NCBI RefSeq assembly: GCF_964355755.1
Contig: NC_092672.1
Location: forward strand, 23,866,501 to 23,930,500
Length of the DNA: 64,000 nucleotides
Reading direction: 5' to 3'
From: Antedon mediterranea
Taxonomy: Eukaryota; Echinodermata; Crinoidea; Comatulida; Antedonidae
The notes under the pieces are model-generated. The model did not search any database. It was given only the letters and a program-made list of their open reading frames with translations, and was not told where the DNA came from. Shown here one piece after another: positions 45,991 to 58,450 of this stretch (position 1 is the stretch's first letter; the number at the start of each line of letters is the position of its first letter). The position numbers were made by a program, and so were the translations under genes.

Positions 45991-46935
45991 ATATATTTTC
46001 CGGAGCTACAGCACTGGCACAAACACAATAAAATCATTCACAGAGACAGTTCTTGGTTTACACTTCAGAAGTTTCTTGAAATCCTGCGATTACTACTCGA
46101 AGGTTCAATCCCACCCAACACAAGGTGACGTACCAACATAACACATGCCATACACATGGCAAACAAGTATGTTTAAAAAAAACATGATCAAAAAGATACA
46201 TTATACCGTAAAGGTAACGAAATTAAATAAACTATTGAGATTAAAATTAAAATCAAGTAAAATTGTCTTCTCTCAGACATAATTATATTAAAAAAACAAG
46301 TTAAGTGTCAAGCAAAATCAATACAGTTTAAACAATCAAACATCTAAACAACCCACATGGGATGTTAGTGTAGGGGTTCCCAAGAGCCACTTAGAAATAA
46401 AGCCGTTACGGTCTGGCGGTTTAATTACACGTTTTGAACGTCGGGGACTTAAGGTTGGTTCTGAAGGTGTTTCTCCTGAGGAGTTATCATCATCAGTATG
46501 ATCCATGGCAACTGCGACAGGACTGATATCATGCTCAGTTGAAGGAGAAGTTTCTGACGGTTCCACAGATGCATGGACAGAAGCAGGGTTGATAGATGGT
46601 GTTTCTTGTTGTTCTATGGATATTGCATCAACGGATTCTGGTACTGCAGTTTCAGGGACATAAGGTTGAATAAGATCCACATCTTTCCAAATAACTGGTT
46701 AAAACTTAAGAAAAGACTAATCAGCACTTATCGTAGTCTTTCTTGAGAGTGATCCCTTCCTGGCTGAACAGCAAATCCTGGTCACGGCACCAAATGTAAC
46801 AGGTTCGTACTACTAGCGTCGTAGCTTTATCGCGTAGTATTTTCCGGAGCTGCAGCACTGGCACAAACACACTAAAATCATTCACAGAGACAGTTCTTGG
46901 TTTGGAAAAGTTACATTCTTTTATTGAAGCTAGTC
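45990..46935 (-). mobile_element. Internally deleted LTR retrotransposon remnant
   Basis: Two direct copies of CCGGAGCTACAGCACTGGCA, then CACAAACACAATAAAATCAT and TCACAGAGACAGTTCTTGGT, lie at about 45999 and 46848 (the right copy with small changes), consistent with LTR pieces. On the minus strand the right one ends TGTTACA and is followed by TTTGGTGCCGTGACCAGG (about 46795-46778), a typical tRNA primer-binding-site region. Between the LTRs only the tail of pol remains (46336-46680), with LSPRRSKRVIKPPDRNGFIS, a basic Pro-rich motif usual at Gypsy/Copia integrase C-termini. Gag, protease and RT are missing. Confidence 0.65.
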
Positions 46936-47103
46936 CCCAGATGGAAAGAGATATAACAAAAACAGTGTTACTATATTTAAAATAACATCAGTGATCGTAT
47001 CATTAACGACAGTATGTATAGGCTACTATTGCGTTGTGTCTAGTATAACATCAAATAACTAATCAACTATGTTAACTGTAGTAAAACCATTCTCAAATTG
47101 TTG

Positions 47104-48046
47104 CTAACGTTTTCCGTCTTCCGACATTACGCTTTCCACAATTTGTTTCCATTTTTTCCTGTTTATGGCAGGATGGTTTGTTATTGAGTTAGTGTCTACT
47201 AGTCCTTGTAAGTCTTTCTTTATTTGATTCATCCAGTTATTTCTTGGTCTTCCTACGGGTCGTTTTACTTTCCTGTTAGTTTCCTTCATTGTTTGTTTGA
47301 TTGGGGTATCATCCGGTAATCTAATTATGTATCCATACCATTTTAGTCTCTTTCGTTTAATTCTTTTACTCCATTCTTTTTGTTTTGTTATCTCGTATAT
47401 TTTCGTGTTACACACTCTATCTGTTAATTTAATATCTATCATCTTTCGCCACATTTTCCTGTGATATATATCTATACTCTCTTGTAATTTTTTGTTTAGT
47501 ACCCAGAGTTCACTGTTATATAAGAAAATACTTGCTATGTATGCGTCAAACAAACGGGATTTCACGTCTATAGACATCGTTTTTTGTTCTAGCGACGGCT
47601 TCAGCTTGTTATATGCCATAGCTGCTAGTGATTTTCTTCTTTTAATGTCTTTTTCTGTGTCCAAGTTACTACCGAGGTATTTGCATTCTTCCCATTTACT
47701 ATCGGTGTTTCTTCCTATTAGGTATTCTTCTGTTTTACTTTCGTTTATCTTTAGATTGAATTCTGCTAATTTCTCTGTTACATTTTTCTTTATTTTAGTT
47801 ATGTGTTCTTTTGAGTCGCTAATAAATGAAATGTCATCTGCATACTGCATCTGGATATTAAGCTGTTGTAGGGGTAGTGGTCTTGTGTTTGCTGATTCGA
47901 GTGCCTTTGCTAGGTATAGTGTGAACAGTATCGGAGACATACAGTCACCTTGTGGTACTCCTAGTGTAGTAGTAGACAATTTTCCTGTCTGTTTTCTAAT
48001 TCGAACGCTTAATTTTACATTGTTTATCAAAACTTTCAAAATGTGA
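47104..48046 (-). pseudogene. 5'-truncated non-LTR reverse transcriptase
   Basis: A 311-codon minus-strand frame starts inside the RT palm: TLGVPQGDCMSPILFTLYLA, then QLNIQMQYADDISFISDSKE (the YADD catalytic box), NLKINESKTEEYLIG and CKYLGSNLDTEKDIKRRKSL. The C-terminal part has YHRKMWRKMIDIKLTDR and RPVGRPRNNWMNQIKKDLQG, typical of LINE ORF2 tails. The endonuclease and fingers are absent; similarity begins abruptly near 48046. The frame itself is intact over its length, so the insertion may be fairly recent. The clade was not determined. It lies just upstream (minus sense) of the LTR remnant. Confidence 0.85.
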
Positions 48047-48049
48047 AAA

Positions 48050-49340
48050 AAAAAAATATAGATGCTTACCTAGTAACCAGTCGGAAGGAGATGAAAACCT
48101 TCACTTTGGGCTAGGCACTAGTAAGTGTCATCCATTCCCAGTTGGGTACTATGACAATTTTTAACCGATGGTACTGTATATACATTTACCATAACGTTAT
48201 TTCGTAGTTTACAGACCGATTATATTGTAGGCCTAACTCGAGTCATACACATGTAATTATCAATTTAAATTCGGTTACACAAGATAAGAAACTATTAAAA
48301 ATGCAAATCAATTAACAAAATCCCTTGTCCATTTATGAACTGACCCATACTGAAACATTATACACTAAATATTCATGACCATTTTCCCGCCACTTGGATG
48401 AGGTGACTCATCTATTTATAGCATGGTCACTTATCATTCCAGCTTTAATGGGTCCCACAAGGTTTCTAAGATTCAAGTCAGATTCAGCAGATAAATCATT
48501 CAAGTATTTGGGTATAAGCATACCTGTTACCCTGTTACATATATAAATAAAGAATAATCGTACGCCTCTTTAAGTTTAATTAGGTGTTTTTAGTTTGAAC
48601 TTTCTAACCAATACTATGACAATCTAATGCGAGTGATCGCTTGTGATTGGTCAAATCACCTTCGTTTCGCTTACGTACTTACGTTACGTCCAACAGGAGA
48701 ACCAAGCTTTATTTTCACTGACGTATATTAAAATGTATATCCTGTTCATAATGCAATCATGGTAATATGCTAGATAACTTTAACCCAATGTAAACACACT
48801 TCTAATTAAGATGTAAATTATCGTAAAAGGCGACAGAACCATTAGGATAATATTGTGTCATTTCGTTATCCGTGTACGTGAAGACCGTAAGCTTATTATA
48901 AATATGAACAAATATATAGTATTTTAAAACCTGCTGTATGAGTAGTACCGTATCCGTGCCCTGCGTCTTGTTATGATCCACCACAATCCACGATTTTTGT
49001 ATTGTCATGGATCAGTTGTTGTTGTTCGTGTGCGTTCTGCGTATTTGCATATAAGTGTCTTGCTGCTAGTTGTTTTTTGAGCATTGTGTTTGGCGCATTT
49101 GCATATAGGTGATGTTTTGTTTAACTACCTGGTTTTTCTGTCTGCGCGTCAGAAAAGCTTTTGTTGCAAACACAGGAAGATGTGATTTTCGTTACGGTGT
49201 TGTATATATTAGTATTAAGCCGTTGTTGAAGTTACTATTCTAAGTAGTAAAAAGAATTATATTACACGATAGACGGATCATTGCCTGATAATTTATTATA
49301 GGAAATTGCATGCATACTAAATAAAGCTGGCTTGACTGTG
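48050..49340. other. Non-coding stretch, no gene recognised
   Basis: AT-rich sequence with no supported exon. Two ATTTGCATATAGGTG/AAGTG octamer-like motifs (ATTTGCATA) lie at about 49042 and 49100, and a CTGACGTA motif at about 48717. Confidence 0.3.
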
Positions 49341-49349
49341 TGATAATGG

Positions 49350-50900
49350 CCGTTTTGATTTTTTGGGTGTTACATTTGACTTAGAAATAAGCAAAATGAC
49401 TAAAATAAATGTTGAAGAGAAAACGGGTAAAATTAGGTCTACTATCAATGTGTGGCGTAAGAGAAATCTTACTGTGTTGGGAAGATTAACTGTGTTAAAA
49501 TCTCTAATATTATCAAAACTTAATTATATTTTTACAATGTTGCCAAACCCTACTACAGCTTGTCTAAGTGAACTTAATATGATGTTTTTTTTTAATTTTA
49601 TCTGGAAGGGAAAGGATAAAGTCAAAAGATATAAGCTAATTAGAGAGTATAAGGATGGCGGAATTAACATGATTAATATCTTCAGTTTAAGTAAAGGCAG
49701 TAAAGATTAGTTGGATGCGAAGAATTCGTAACACTGGAATTCTCAATGTAGTTTTCAACAAAATATGCCATGGTAAAAAAAACTGAATCAATCTTTGAAT
49801 ACGGCTCATGCATGATTTCAGAGACTGTCGAAAAATATGAACAATTTGTTCTGGAGAGATGTTCTCCATTCATGGTCCGAGTTTATTGCTATTCATAATT
49901 CAACAGCATCTGCAAACTATAACGTACTAAAAGAACCAATATGGTTGAATGATTTGATTCTAATCAATAACTTTCCAATTTTTTACACCAATTATTATGA
50001 GTGTGGCGTAAGGTTCATAAATGATTTAATCTCGGATAGAGGAACCTAGCTTAGTTATGAAAACTTCAAAACAACCTACCTATAAGGTGAAAAAACATTA
50101 TTTCCTTAAATACTATGGATTAATTGATGCAATTATAACTTAATACCCTTCTTTGGGTACAGAAATAAATACTAAATTACAAAACCCCATAAATTTAACC
50201 CATACTTGAAACCATAACCAAACCCCAAACAGGATGTAAGCTTTTTATAGTAAGTTTATTCAAAACAAAGACTTTAACTGTAAAGCTAAACAAAAGTGGG
50301 GTAAAATCTTAAATGTTGAATTCTCGGAACATGAATGGGAAGAAATTAATGTTTAATTAACTTTTAATATGACCGACAACGTAAAATTACGATGATTATT
50401 AAGTACATCGACGAAGACAACTGCTCCCTTTGTAACATTAGAAGAGAAACAGTTTATCATTTATTCTGTAAATGTAATATCAGTAGATGAATAAGCAATT
50501 TCTTTTTTCAATGGTGTTCTCGAAATCGTTATATTCGTATACGTGTATCGGAAAGTGAACTGCTTTTTACTAATACACCATCCAATAGGATTAATTTACT
50601 TATTGTCAATACTAAAGTTGTATATATATGAGTAAGTTTTCGGGCCTCCTCACACCCACCGGCCTCATAAGCTTTGTAAAATATTACTTTACAATTAAAA
50701 AGTTTAGATGTTTGATTAATAATAGAGCTGAATAATGGGAAGAGTGGAGTGCCTGGGATAATATTCTGTAACATAGATTTTTATCGCTCTATTCTAACTT
50801 TTTTATAAGGTGTTTATATAGGAGAATTGATTTTGTATAATTTTTCTATTTTTACTCTTGTCTGCTTTTTTTTGTATTTCAATGTATTAAAGAAAGATTG
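49350..50900 (+). pseudogene. Decayed L1/Tx1-type LINE ORF2 C-terminal fragment
   Basis: The plus strand reads LGRLTVLKSLILSKLNYIFT then MLPNP and FNFIWKGKDKVKRYKLIREY, the same motif order as the better-preserved LINE at 58030-58250 (LFGKATIIKSLFLP...NLPDP...FKFIWNGKPDKVKRKV). Further pieces (NNLFWRDVLHSWSEF at about 49840, LNDLILINNFPIFYTNYYEC at about 49950) follow with stops between them. An A-rich tail with AATAAAATAATAAAA at about 50900 may be its 3' end. Confidence 0.75.
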
Positions 50901-51339
50901 AAAATAAAATAATAAAAAAAAAACTTAAATAAAGCAAATAATGTTCTCAAATCTTTACTTCAATTTATAGAGAAATGGTTGATTGCTGTACGATCTTTCG
51001 TTCTTAGTTAGTAAATACATCATTCAAGTTGATCCAGGTATTAATCATTTCTAATGACGTTTAGTTGATTGTATTGTTCTTAATGATAACCAGTTTGTAC
51101 ACAGTGTGTAAGTATAGTGGTAATACAGTGGTAAAGTGAAGTTATAAACTGACTGTTATTGAAACTATGTAACGCTTGTTTGTATATTTGCAGGGCTTTT
51201 TCCTTCGTTCTCTTTATTTTCCGAGTAACGTTGATTCGTACACAATAAATGGTAGCCTATGGTAGCGGCAATCAACAACTTGTTGTCTTTCTGTTGGTCT
51301 TGATATTGCATTCATTAATCAGCGGGGTTGGTGAAATCT

Positions 51340-51540
51340 GTCCATAATAGGTTACTTTTCTGTCCATAATAGGTTACTTTCTGTCCATAATATGGACTAG
51401 AGGGCGCTGTTGTTTGTCCATAATAGGTGACTTTCATAATTGGCTGTCCAAAATAGGTGACTTTTTGTCCACAATAGGCGAGTTTATTGGAGTAGTGCGC
51501 CATCCATTGTGTTGTCCATAATAGGTGATTTTTTGGCGTA
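51340..51540. repeat. Short-phrase array TGTCCATAATAGGTGACTTT (also at 54226-54426)
   Basis: About eight imperfect copies of GTCCATAATAGGT(G/T)ACTTT with variable spacers. The same array is present in the duplicate 2,886 bp downstream. The style matches the terminal arrays of the foldback-like elements. Confidence 0.9.
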
Positions 51541-51799
51541 CTCGTACGTACGTAGTTTATTTCGCGAGTAGAAGTAATAAATACTAATAGGAGGCCTAAT
51601 TAGTATAAACATTTAAGTCTTTCTAGCCTAGGCCTAGGCTAGTCCTGTTAGTTAGGCTACCTCTATAGATAGGCCTACTAGTACTACTAGCCTAGGCCTA
51701 GTCCATTTGTTATTGTCCACTAATAATAATGAAAATTTATTCAGCAACAAATAATTTAATTTGAACCTCATTTTAGGTTTGTACGGAAGCGTTAAAGTG

Positions 51800-52240
51800 C
51801 CATTCACTTGGCGACTTGTCGAGATATTTTATCTTGCCAAGTCGACATAAATATGACTATTATGTCGACATAGTAACCATTATATGTCTACATGGCGAGA
51901 TAGTTTATCTTGCCAAGTTGACTTCCTAATAACTACATGTCGACTAGACTAGATAGATTAACTTGCCAAGTTGACTATACTTCGACACTTGGAGCGTCCA
52001 AGTGCCATCCATTTGGCGACTTGTCGAGATAATTTATCTTGTCAAGTCGACATAAATATGGCTATTATGTCGACATAATAACCATATGTGGACATGACGA
52101 GATACATTATCTTGCCAAGTTGATTTTCTCATAAATACATGTCGACATGACGACATCTAGATTATCTTGCCAAGTTGACTTTTCCAAAGAGTTTATGTCG
52201 ACATGACATGCTAGACTATCTTGCTAAGTTGACTTCACAC
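51800..52240. repeat. TTATCTTGCCAAGTTGAC / TATGTCGACAT repeats (also at 54686-55126)
   Basis: About seven units pair GAGATA(G/A)TTTATCTTGCC, AAGTTGAC and a TATGTCGACATA palindrome at roughly 60-75 bp spacing. They lie immediately upstream of the ATG at 52308, so they fall in the likely promoter or 5' UTR of the hypothetical gene. Confidence 0.85.
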
Positions 52241-52307
52241 AAGAGTGTATAACGACATAGGTATAGAAACAACAGCAGAATAAAGATACGTTGCCGCCAA
52301 GCAGAAC

Positions 52308-53192
52308 ATGTCTTGGCAAGTTGATGCTCAACGCGCGACACACGTGGGAAAATCTTTTTACTCGCCACCACATAGACAACAAACCATGATAGAAGGTGAA
52401 GACATCCCGGTCCTTGTGCATTTTGGCCAGCATGCCAAAAAAATGTTTGTAAAAAAAAGTAGTGGGAAAATGGAGATATTGGAGAAATGTGCTGAGGTAC
52501 GTAAGGAAAAATTTAAGCGTCTTTTGTTGCTTATTCTTGATTATGTTTTGTTTTGTTATTTGCAATTTCTCACTTAACTAGGCCTAGGCTATACTCTATC
52601 TCTCCTGGGTGACCCTATCCTCCCAAGTCTAACTGAAAACAACTTTAAACAACCGTAGGCCACCTTCTGTGTACCATGGCTAGCTTGCCCTGTACTTTAT
52701 TGTTTGTACTGATTTCCTATTATTAATAAAGATACTGTATTATTCATTTTTTTCTTCTTCTGGTTACCCAAATTAAATGTTCATGGTAACATAAACAATC
52801 ATACAGTCAATCAAGGGGAAGAGGGCTAATACATTAGTAAATTGATGCAATTCATTCATTTAAATCACAACTGGCAGTTACTGAGTTAGTAAAACTGAAT
52901 TGCATATGATGTACAATTGATAACATGTAAACAGGGTTATATAGATAAATGGGGAAAGAAATCAAATTAACAGCCAAATCAAAAGTTGTTGGGTAACAAT
53001 TATTTAATTATTAATATTATTTTCATTTATTTTATGTTTTTATTTCAGTTATTTCCTGAGACAGAAAGCTTTTTTCTTCACATTTTTGATGATGAGTTTG
53101 AAGAATGGGTTGATATAGGTGACACAACCTTAATTGTCAAAAAGACAGTCCTGAAAATGTTTGAACACAGCTGTTTCAAACATACGAATTAA
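52308..53192 (+). pseudogene. Truncated 5' copy of an unrecognised gene
   Basis: Exon 52308-52496 (MSWQVDAQRATHVGKSFYSP...VLVHFGQHAKKMFVKKSSGK) and exon 53049-53165 (LFPETESFFLHIFDDEFEEW then VDIGDTTLIVKKTVLKMFE) join in phase 0. The first has a GTACGT donor, the second a TTTCAG acceptor. The product has a compact alpha/beta look like a PB1/CIDE-N-type ubiquitin fold, but I do not recognise the family. The duplication breakpoint falls inside exon 2 after MFE. The frame then runs HSCFKHTN-stop without a donor. It is probably a non-functional partial duplicate of the copy at 55194. Confidence 0.65.
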
Positions 53193-54127
53193 GTCATGCG
53201 CCCTCAACGTTACAAGTCGTATCGCTGGAGTAACAATACATAAACAATTACTTACAAATCCACGTGTGCAGAGTGGAGTCAAACGTCATTTAAAGACATG
53301 TTTTAAACAGCCAATGAGAATGAGATAAAAAAAATAAAGGGTCGCTAAAAATATGAATATTCATTAAAGAGTCCCTGGATGAAACAAGCATGTTGTCGTT
53401 TTGTTTTTAACAAGGAATGTAACACTGAAAATTAATGGAAGGGTGGACCATAAATTACAAGCATAGACCAATTTACGCACGTGAGTGACATTTCCAAATT
53501 AGGTTTATGTTTGTTTGTCCGTATCTTTAAAAAATGTAATTTTCACTCTAATTCTTTGGTACTGCATGATAATTTAGTTATCTGTGAATGTTATAACATA
53601 GTAATGGTCGAGAGGTGATGGTTGAATTTTTAGCTATGGCCGTTTCAAATTGTGTCATTTTTAGGCTTAGGCTTGTGTCTACTCTAGTTGCAACACTGCC
53701 TTTCATGTGACAGCTGACCCAAATGAGTTTGGAAATGTTACATTATTTTAATTATTTAGGCCTGGCTGGGTAAGGTAGGCATACACCAATATTATAGGCC
53801 CTATTTTTATTTTAATACTAGGCCTAGGCCCTTGCTAGACCTGTGTTCTCTAGCAGCCTACTACAGAGAAGCAGCTTTCCGGCTTAGTTAGCCTGGCCTT
53901 GAGTAGGCTAGCCTACTAGCCTAATAGGTATTAGTAGGCTACCTAATTAAAATTAGGCCCAGGATCTACGCCTAGGCCTATATATTTTTAATATTATTTA
54001 ATCATTATAATTAATTTTAGTTTTATTAAATTTACAGTATTCATTACAAAAACTGTAAATTTAATATTATGAGGATTATATATACCCTATGTAACATGTA
54101 TGCAATAGGGAATATTATACACAATAA
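53166..54127. other. Unique spacer between the two duplicates
   Basis: No gene is seen. TAGGCCTA-type low-complexity sequence fills about 53750-53990. The block CATGCGCCCTCAACGTTACA followed by AGTCGTATCGCTGGAGTAAC near the left edge looks like inserted repeat DNA. Confidence 0.35.
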
Positions 54128-56051
54128 ACAATAAATGGTAGCCTATGGTAGCGGCAATCAACAACTTGTTGTCTTTCTGTTGGTCTTGATATTGCATTCA
54201 TTAATCAGCGGGGTTGGTGAAATCTGTCCATAATAGGTTACTTTTCTGTCCATAATAGGTTACTTTCTGTCCATAATATGGACTAGAGGGCGCTGTTGTT
54301 TGTCCATAATAGGTGACTTTCATAATTGGCTGTCCAAAATAGGTGACTTTTTGTCCACAATAGGCGAGTTTATTGGAGTAGTGCGCCATCCATTGTGTTG
54401 TCCATAATAGGTGATTTTTTGGCGTACTCGTACGTACGTAGTTTATTTCGCGAGTAGAAGTAATAAATACTAATAGGAGGCCTAATTAGTATAAACATTT
54501 AAGTCTTTCTAGCCTAGGCCTAGGCTAGTCCTGTTAGTTAGGCTACCTCTATAGATAGGCCTACTAGTACTACTAGCCTAGGCCTAGTCCATTTGTTATT
54601 GTCCACTAATAATAATGAAAATTTATTCAGCAACAAATAATTTAATTTGAACCTCATTTTAGGTTTGTACGGAAGCGTTAAAGTGCCATTCACTTGGCGA
54701 CTTGTCGAGATATTTTATCTTGCCAAGTCGACATAAATATGACTATTATGTCGACATAGTAACCATTATATGTCTACATGGCGAGATAGTTTATCTTGCC
54801 AAGTTGACTTCCTAATAACTACATGTCGACTAGACTAGATAGATTAACTTGCCAAGTTGACTATACTTCGACACTTGGAGCGTCCAAGTGCCATCCATTT
54901 GGCGACTTGTCGAGATAATTTATCTTGTCAAGTCGACATAAATATGGCTATTATGTCGACATAATAACCATATGTGGACATGACGAGATACATTATCTTG
55001 CCAAGTTGATTTCCTCATAAATACATGTCGACATGACGACATCTAGATTATCTTGCCAAGTTGACTTTTCCAAAGAGTTTATGTCGACATGACATGCTAG
55101 ACTATCTTGCTAAGTTGACTTCACACAAGAGTGTATATCGACATAGGTATAGAAACAACAGCAGAATAAAGATACGTTGCCGCCAAGCAGAACATGTCTT
55201 GGCAAGTTGATGCTCAACGCGCGACACACGTGGGAAAATCTTTTTACTCGCCACCACATAGACAGCAAACCATGATGGAAGGTGAAGACATCCCGGTCCT
55301 TGTGCATTTTGGCCAGCATGCCAAAAAAATGTTTGTAAAAAAAAGTAGTGGGAAAATGGAGATATTGGAGAAATGTGCTGAGGTACGTAAGGAAAAATTT
55401 AAGCGTCTTTTGTTGCTTATTCTTGATTATGTTTTGTTTTGTTATTTGCAATTTCTCACTTAACTAGGCCTAGGCTATACTCTATCTCTCCTGGGTGACC
55501 TTATCCTCCCAAGTCTAACTGAAAACAACTTTAAACAACCGTAGGCCACCTTCTGTGTACCATGGCTAGCTTGCCCTGTACTTTATTGTTTGTACTGATT
55601 TCCTATTATTAATAGAGATACTGTATTATTCATTTTTTTCATCTTCTGGTTACCCAAATTAAATTTTCATGGTAACATAAACAATCATACAGTCAATCAA
55701 GGAGAAGAGAGCTAATACATTAGTAAATTGATGCAATTCATTCATTTAAATCACAACTGGCAGTTACTGAGTTAGTAAAACTGAATTGCATATGATGTAC
55801 AATTGATAACATGTAAACAGGGTTATATAGATAAATGGAGAAAGAAATAAAATTAACAGCCAAATCAAAAGTTGTTGGGTAACAATTATTTAATTATTAA
55901 TATTATTTTCATTTATTTTATGTTTTTATTTCAGTTATTTCCTGAGACAGAAAGCTTTTTTCTTCAAATTTTTGATGATGAGTTTGAAGAATGGGTTGAT
56001 ATAGGTGACACAACCTTAATTGTCAAAAAGACAGTCCTGAAAATGTTTGAA
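54128..56051. repeat. Direct segmental duplication, copy 2 (1,924 bp)
   Basis: Partner of 51242-53165. After 56051 this copy continues through AAAGG to a normal GTAAGA donor, so it is probably the ancestral gene start. Confidence 0.95.
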
Positions 56052-56389
56052 AAAGGGTAAGAACCTAAACATTAATACATTTTAATGTGATGAGAAGTTA
56101 TATCATAAAACATAAAATATACAAATTTCATCACTCATCAGTTCAGGTAGGCATTACAAATGGAAAAATGAATGGCCTTCTGCAATCAGTATTACTGTAA
56201 CATAAAATTCAGGTATCAGAGGAATAAACCATGACACAAAAGTGAACCCAAGAGGTTACCAAAACAATCACCAATGTGTGTGTAGGCCTACATGTTATTA
56301 ACTTGTCTGTTTATTATAGTTGTAAATTACAGAAGAAAGACCCAGTAAAAGAGCAGCAGGAGCATCATCATCCTCTGATGATGAAAGAG
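55194..56389 (+). CDS. Unrecognised gene, first three exons (partial)
   Basis: Exons 55194-55382, 55935-56057 and 56320-56389 join in frame: ...EKCAE, LFPETESFFLQIFDDEFEEW...KMFEKG, then CKLQKKDPVKEQQEHHHPLM followed by MKE and a GTAACC donor. The first two exons encode about 100 residues that may form a small ubiquitin-like (PB1/CIDE-N-like) domain; this is a shape-based guess. The third is charged and likely disordered. Downstream exons are not visible: a LINE insertion starts about 200 bp after exon 3 and fills the window to its end. It is probably the parent of the truncated copy at 52308. Confidence 0.6.
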
Positions 56390-58450
56390 GTAACCATAAG
56401 ATGTTTATTTAAATATTAGTCTAAACTTTAAAAATGTTCTAGTGTTGGTTACTATAATAACTATTATATAATGTATATTCAGAACAGGAAAATGTTAATT
56501 TATTTTCATTCTTCATTAAAATACATAATATCTTGTAAAACCAAACAATTTTAAAAGACAAAAAAGCAATAAAAATATTGCTTGCTTATCAACCTTACGC
56601 ATCCAGAACAAAAAGTTCTTAGAAGAGCAATATTGCAGTTACGTAATGAAAAAATAACCGAAATGATCCAAACTAAAAGAAACGAACTAGAATCAATCTA
56701 TGAAATTAGAACACATGGCTCACTGATTTGATCCAAAGCCCGTTGGATAGAAGAAGGAGAAAAAAGCACGAAATATTTTCTTAATTTAGAGAGGAGGAAT
56801 TATAATAAAAAGCATATAACTAAAATTACAACAGATAATGGAGACATAACTAACCCCGACGATATAATAAATGAAGAAAAACGATTCTATGAATCATTAT
56901 ATAGTTTTGAAGGCGAAAATAACAATGTCAACCCTGCTGATATTTTTGACAAGATACACATAGATAAAATCAATAAAGATGATGAATCTATATGTGACCA
57001 GCCCCTTAGAGATACAGAATGTTTAGAAGCATTAAAGGCGATGGATAACAATAAAACCCCTGGGACAGATGGTTTTCCTGCCGAGTTTTATAAACTATTT
57101 TGGAATGATATAAAAGATACGCTAATTAACGCTTACCATTATTCTTTCCAATCCGGGTTTTTAAGTATCTCCCAGAAACGAGGGGTGATATCACTTATAC
57201 CGAAAAAAGATAAATCTCCGCTATTATTGAAAAACTGGCGTCCCATCTCGCTTTTAAATGTGGATTATAAAATTTTAGCAAAAGCCATTGCGACTCGTTT
57301 AAAATGTGTGCTGCCATCAGTAATTAATCCTGATCAAACGGGCTTTCTTAAAGGCAGATATATTGGAGAAAACATAAGATTAGTCTATGATGTAATAGAA
57401 TATGCAGAAATGCACAACAAGCCAAACTTACTATTTTTTGTAGATTTCGATAAGGCTTTCGATAAGGTGAAATGGGACTTCCTTGATATGTCTCTTAAGA
57501 GATTTGGCTTTGGTAAAAATATGATAAAATGGATAAAAATATTATATAAAGACATTGTTAGTTGCGTTATAAATAACGGGGTAACATCAACATTCTTCAA
57601 TTTAAAACGAGGCCTGCGTCAAGGATGTCCCTTATCCCCATATCTTTTTATAATTTGTGCAGAAACACTAGGTAACATGGTACGTCAATCAGACACATTT
57701 AAAGGTATAGAGTACAATAATGTAGACATAAGAATTAGCCAATTTGCAGATGACACTGTGTTTTTTCTCAAAGACCAACACTCAATTAAACCGATTATAG
57801 ATATACTGGAGGAATTTTCTATATATTCTGGACTCAGAATTAATTATGAAAAAAGTAACATTATGAGAATAGGATCGTTAAGAAACTGCGACTATAAAAC
57901 GCCATCTGAGAAAAGTATTTCATGGACTAAAGGCCCAGTAAAATACTTGGGTGTTAATATTTCTTGTAATTTTAATGATATTTTCAGACTCAATTTTCCA
58001 GATAAGGCTAAAAATGCTGAACAAGTATTAAATATGTTGAAACAACGCTCACTTACTTTGTTTGGAAAAGCAACTATTATTAAGTCACTGTTTCTCCCGA
58101 TATTCACGTATGTTTTCTCAAATTTACCAGACCCACCTGAATGTTTCTTTCAAGATATTCAAAGTAAAATTTTTAAATTTATATGGAACGGAAAACCCGA
58201 TAAAGTCAAAAGAAAAGTCATGCTTAACAATTTTGACGAAGGAGGGTTAAAAATTCCCCATATTAAGAGTTACTGTACATCTCTCAAATCATGTTGGGTG
58301 AAAAGATATCTTGATGGAAATCAATCCAAGTGGAAAGTGTTTTTAAAAAGTAAGATTAAAGAGGTTGGAGGAAATATTGTTTTCGAAACCAACTTTTCTA
58401 AATCTTCAAAAATATTAAAACAATTTGAAAGGTTCCATAAATAGTCCAGT

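Larger units (their letters stand above)
51242..53165. repeat. Direct segmental duplication, copy 1 (1,924 bp)
   Basis: The sequence is almost identical to 54128-56051 at a constant offset of 2,886 bp, with only scattered single-base differences (for example ATGATAGAAGG versus ATGATGGAAGG at 52387/55273). It contains a promoter-proximal region with two short-repeat arrays and the first two exons of a gene. Identity stops abruptly after the codons ...KMFE. Confidence 0.95.

Noticed and set aside
47492-48046. 184-codon plus-strand open frame
   Set aside because: It is the antisense shadow of the reverse transcriptase frame on the minus strand, which has the YADD and VPQG motifs.
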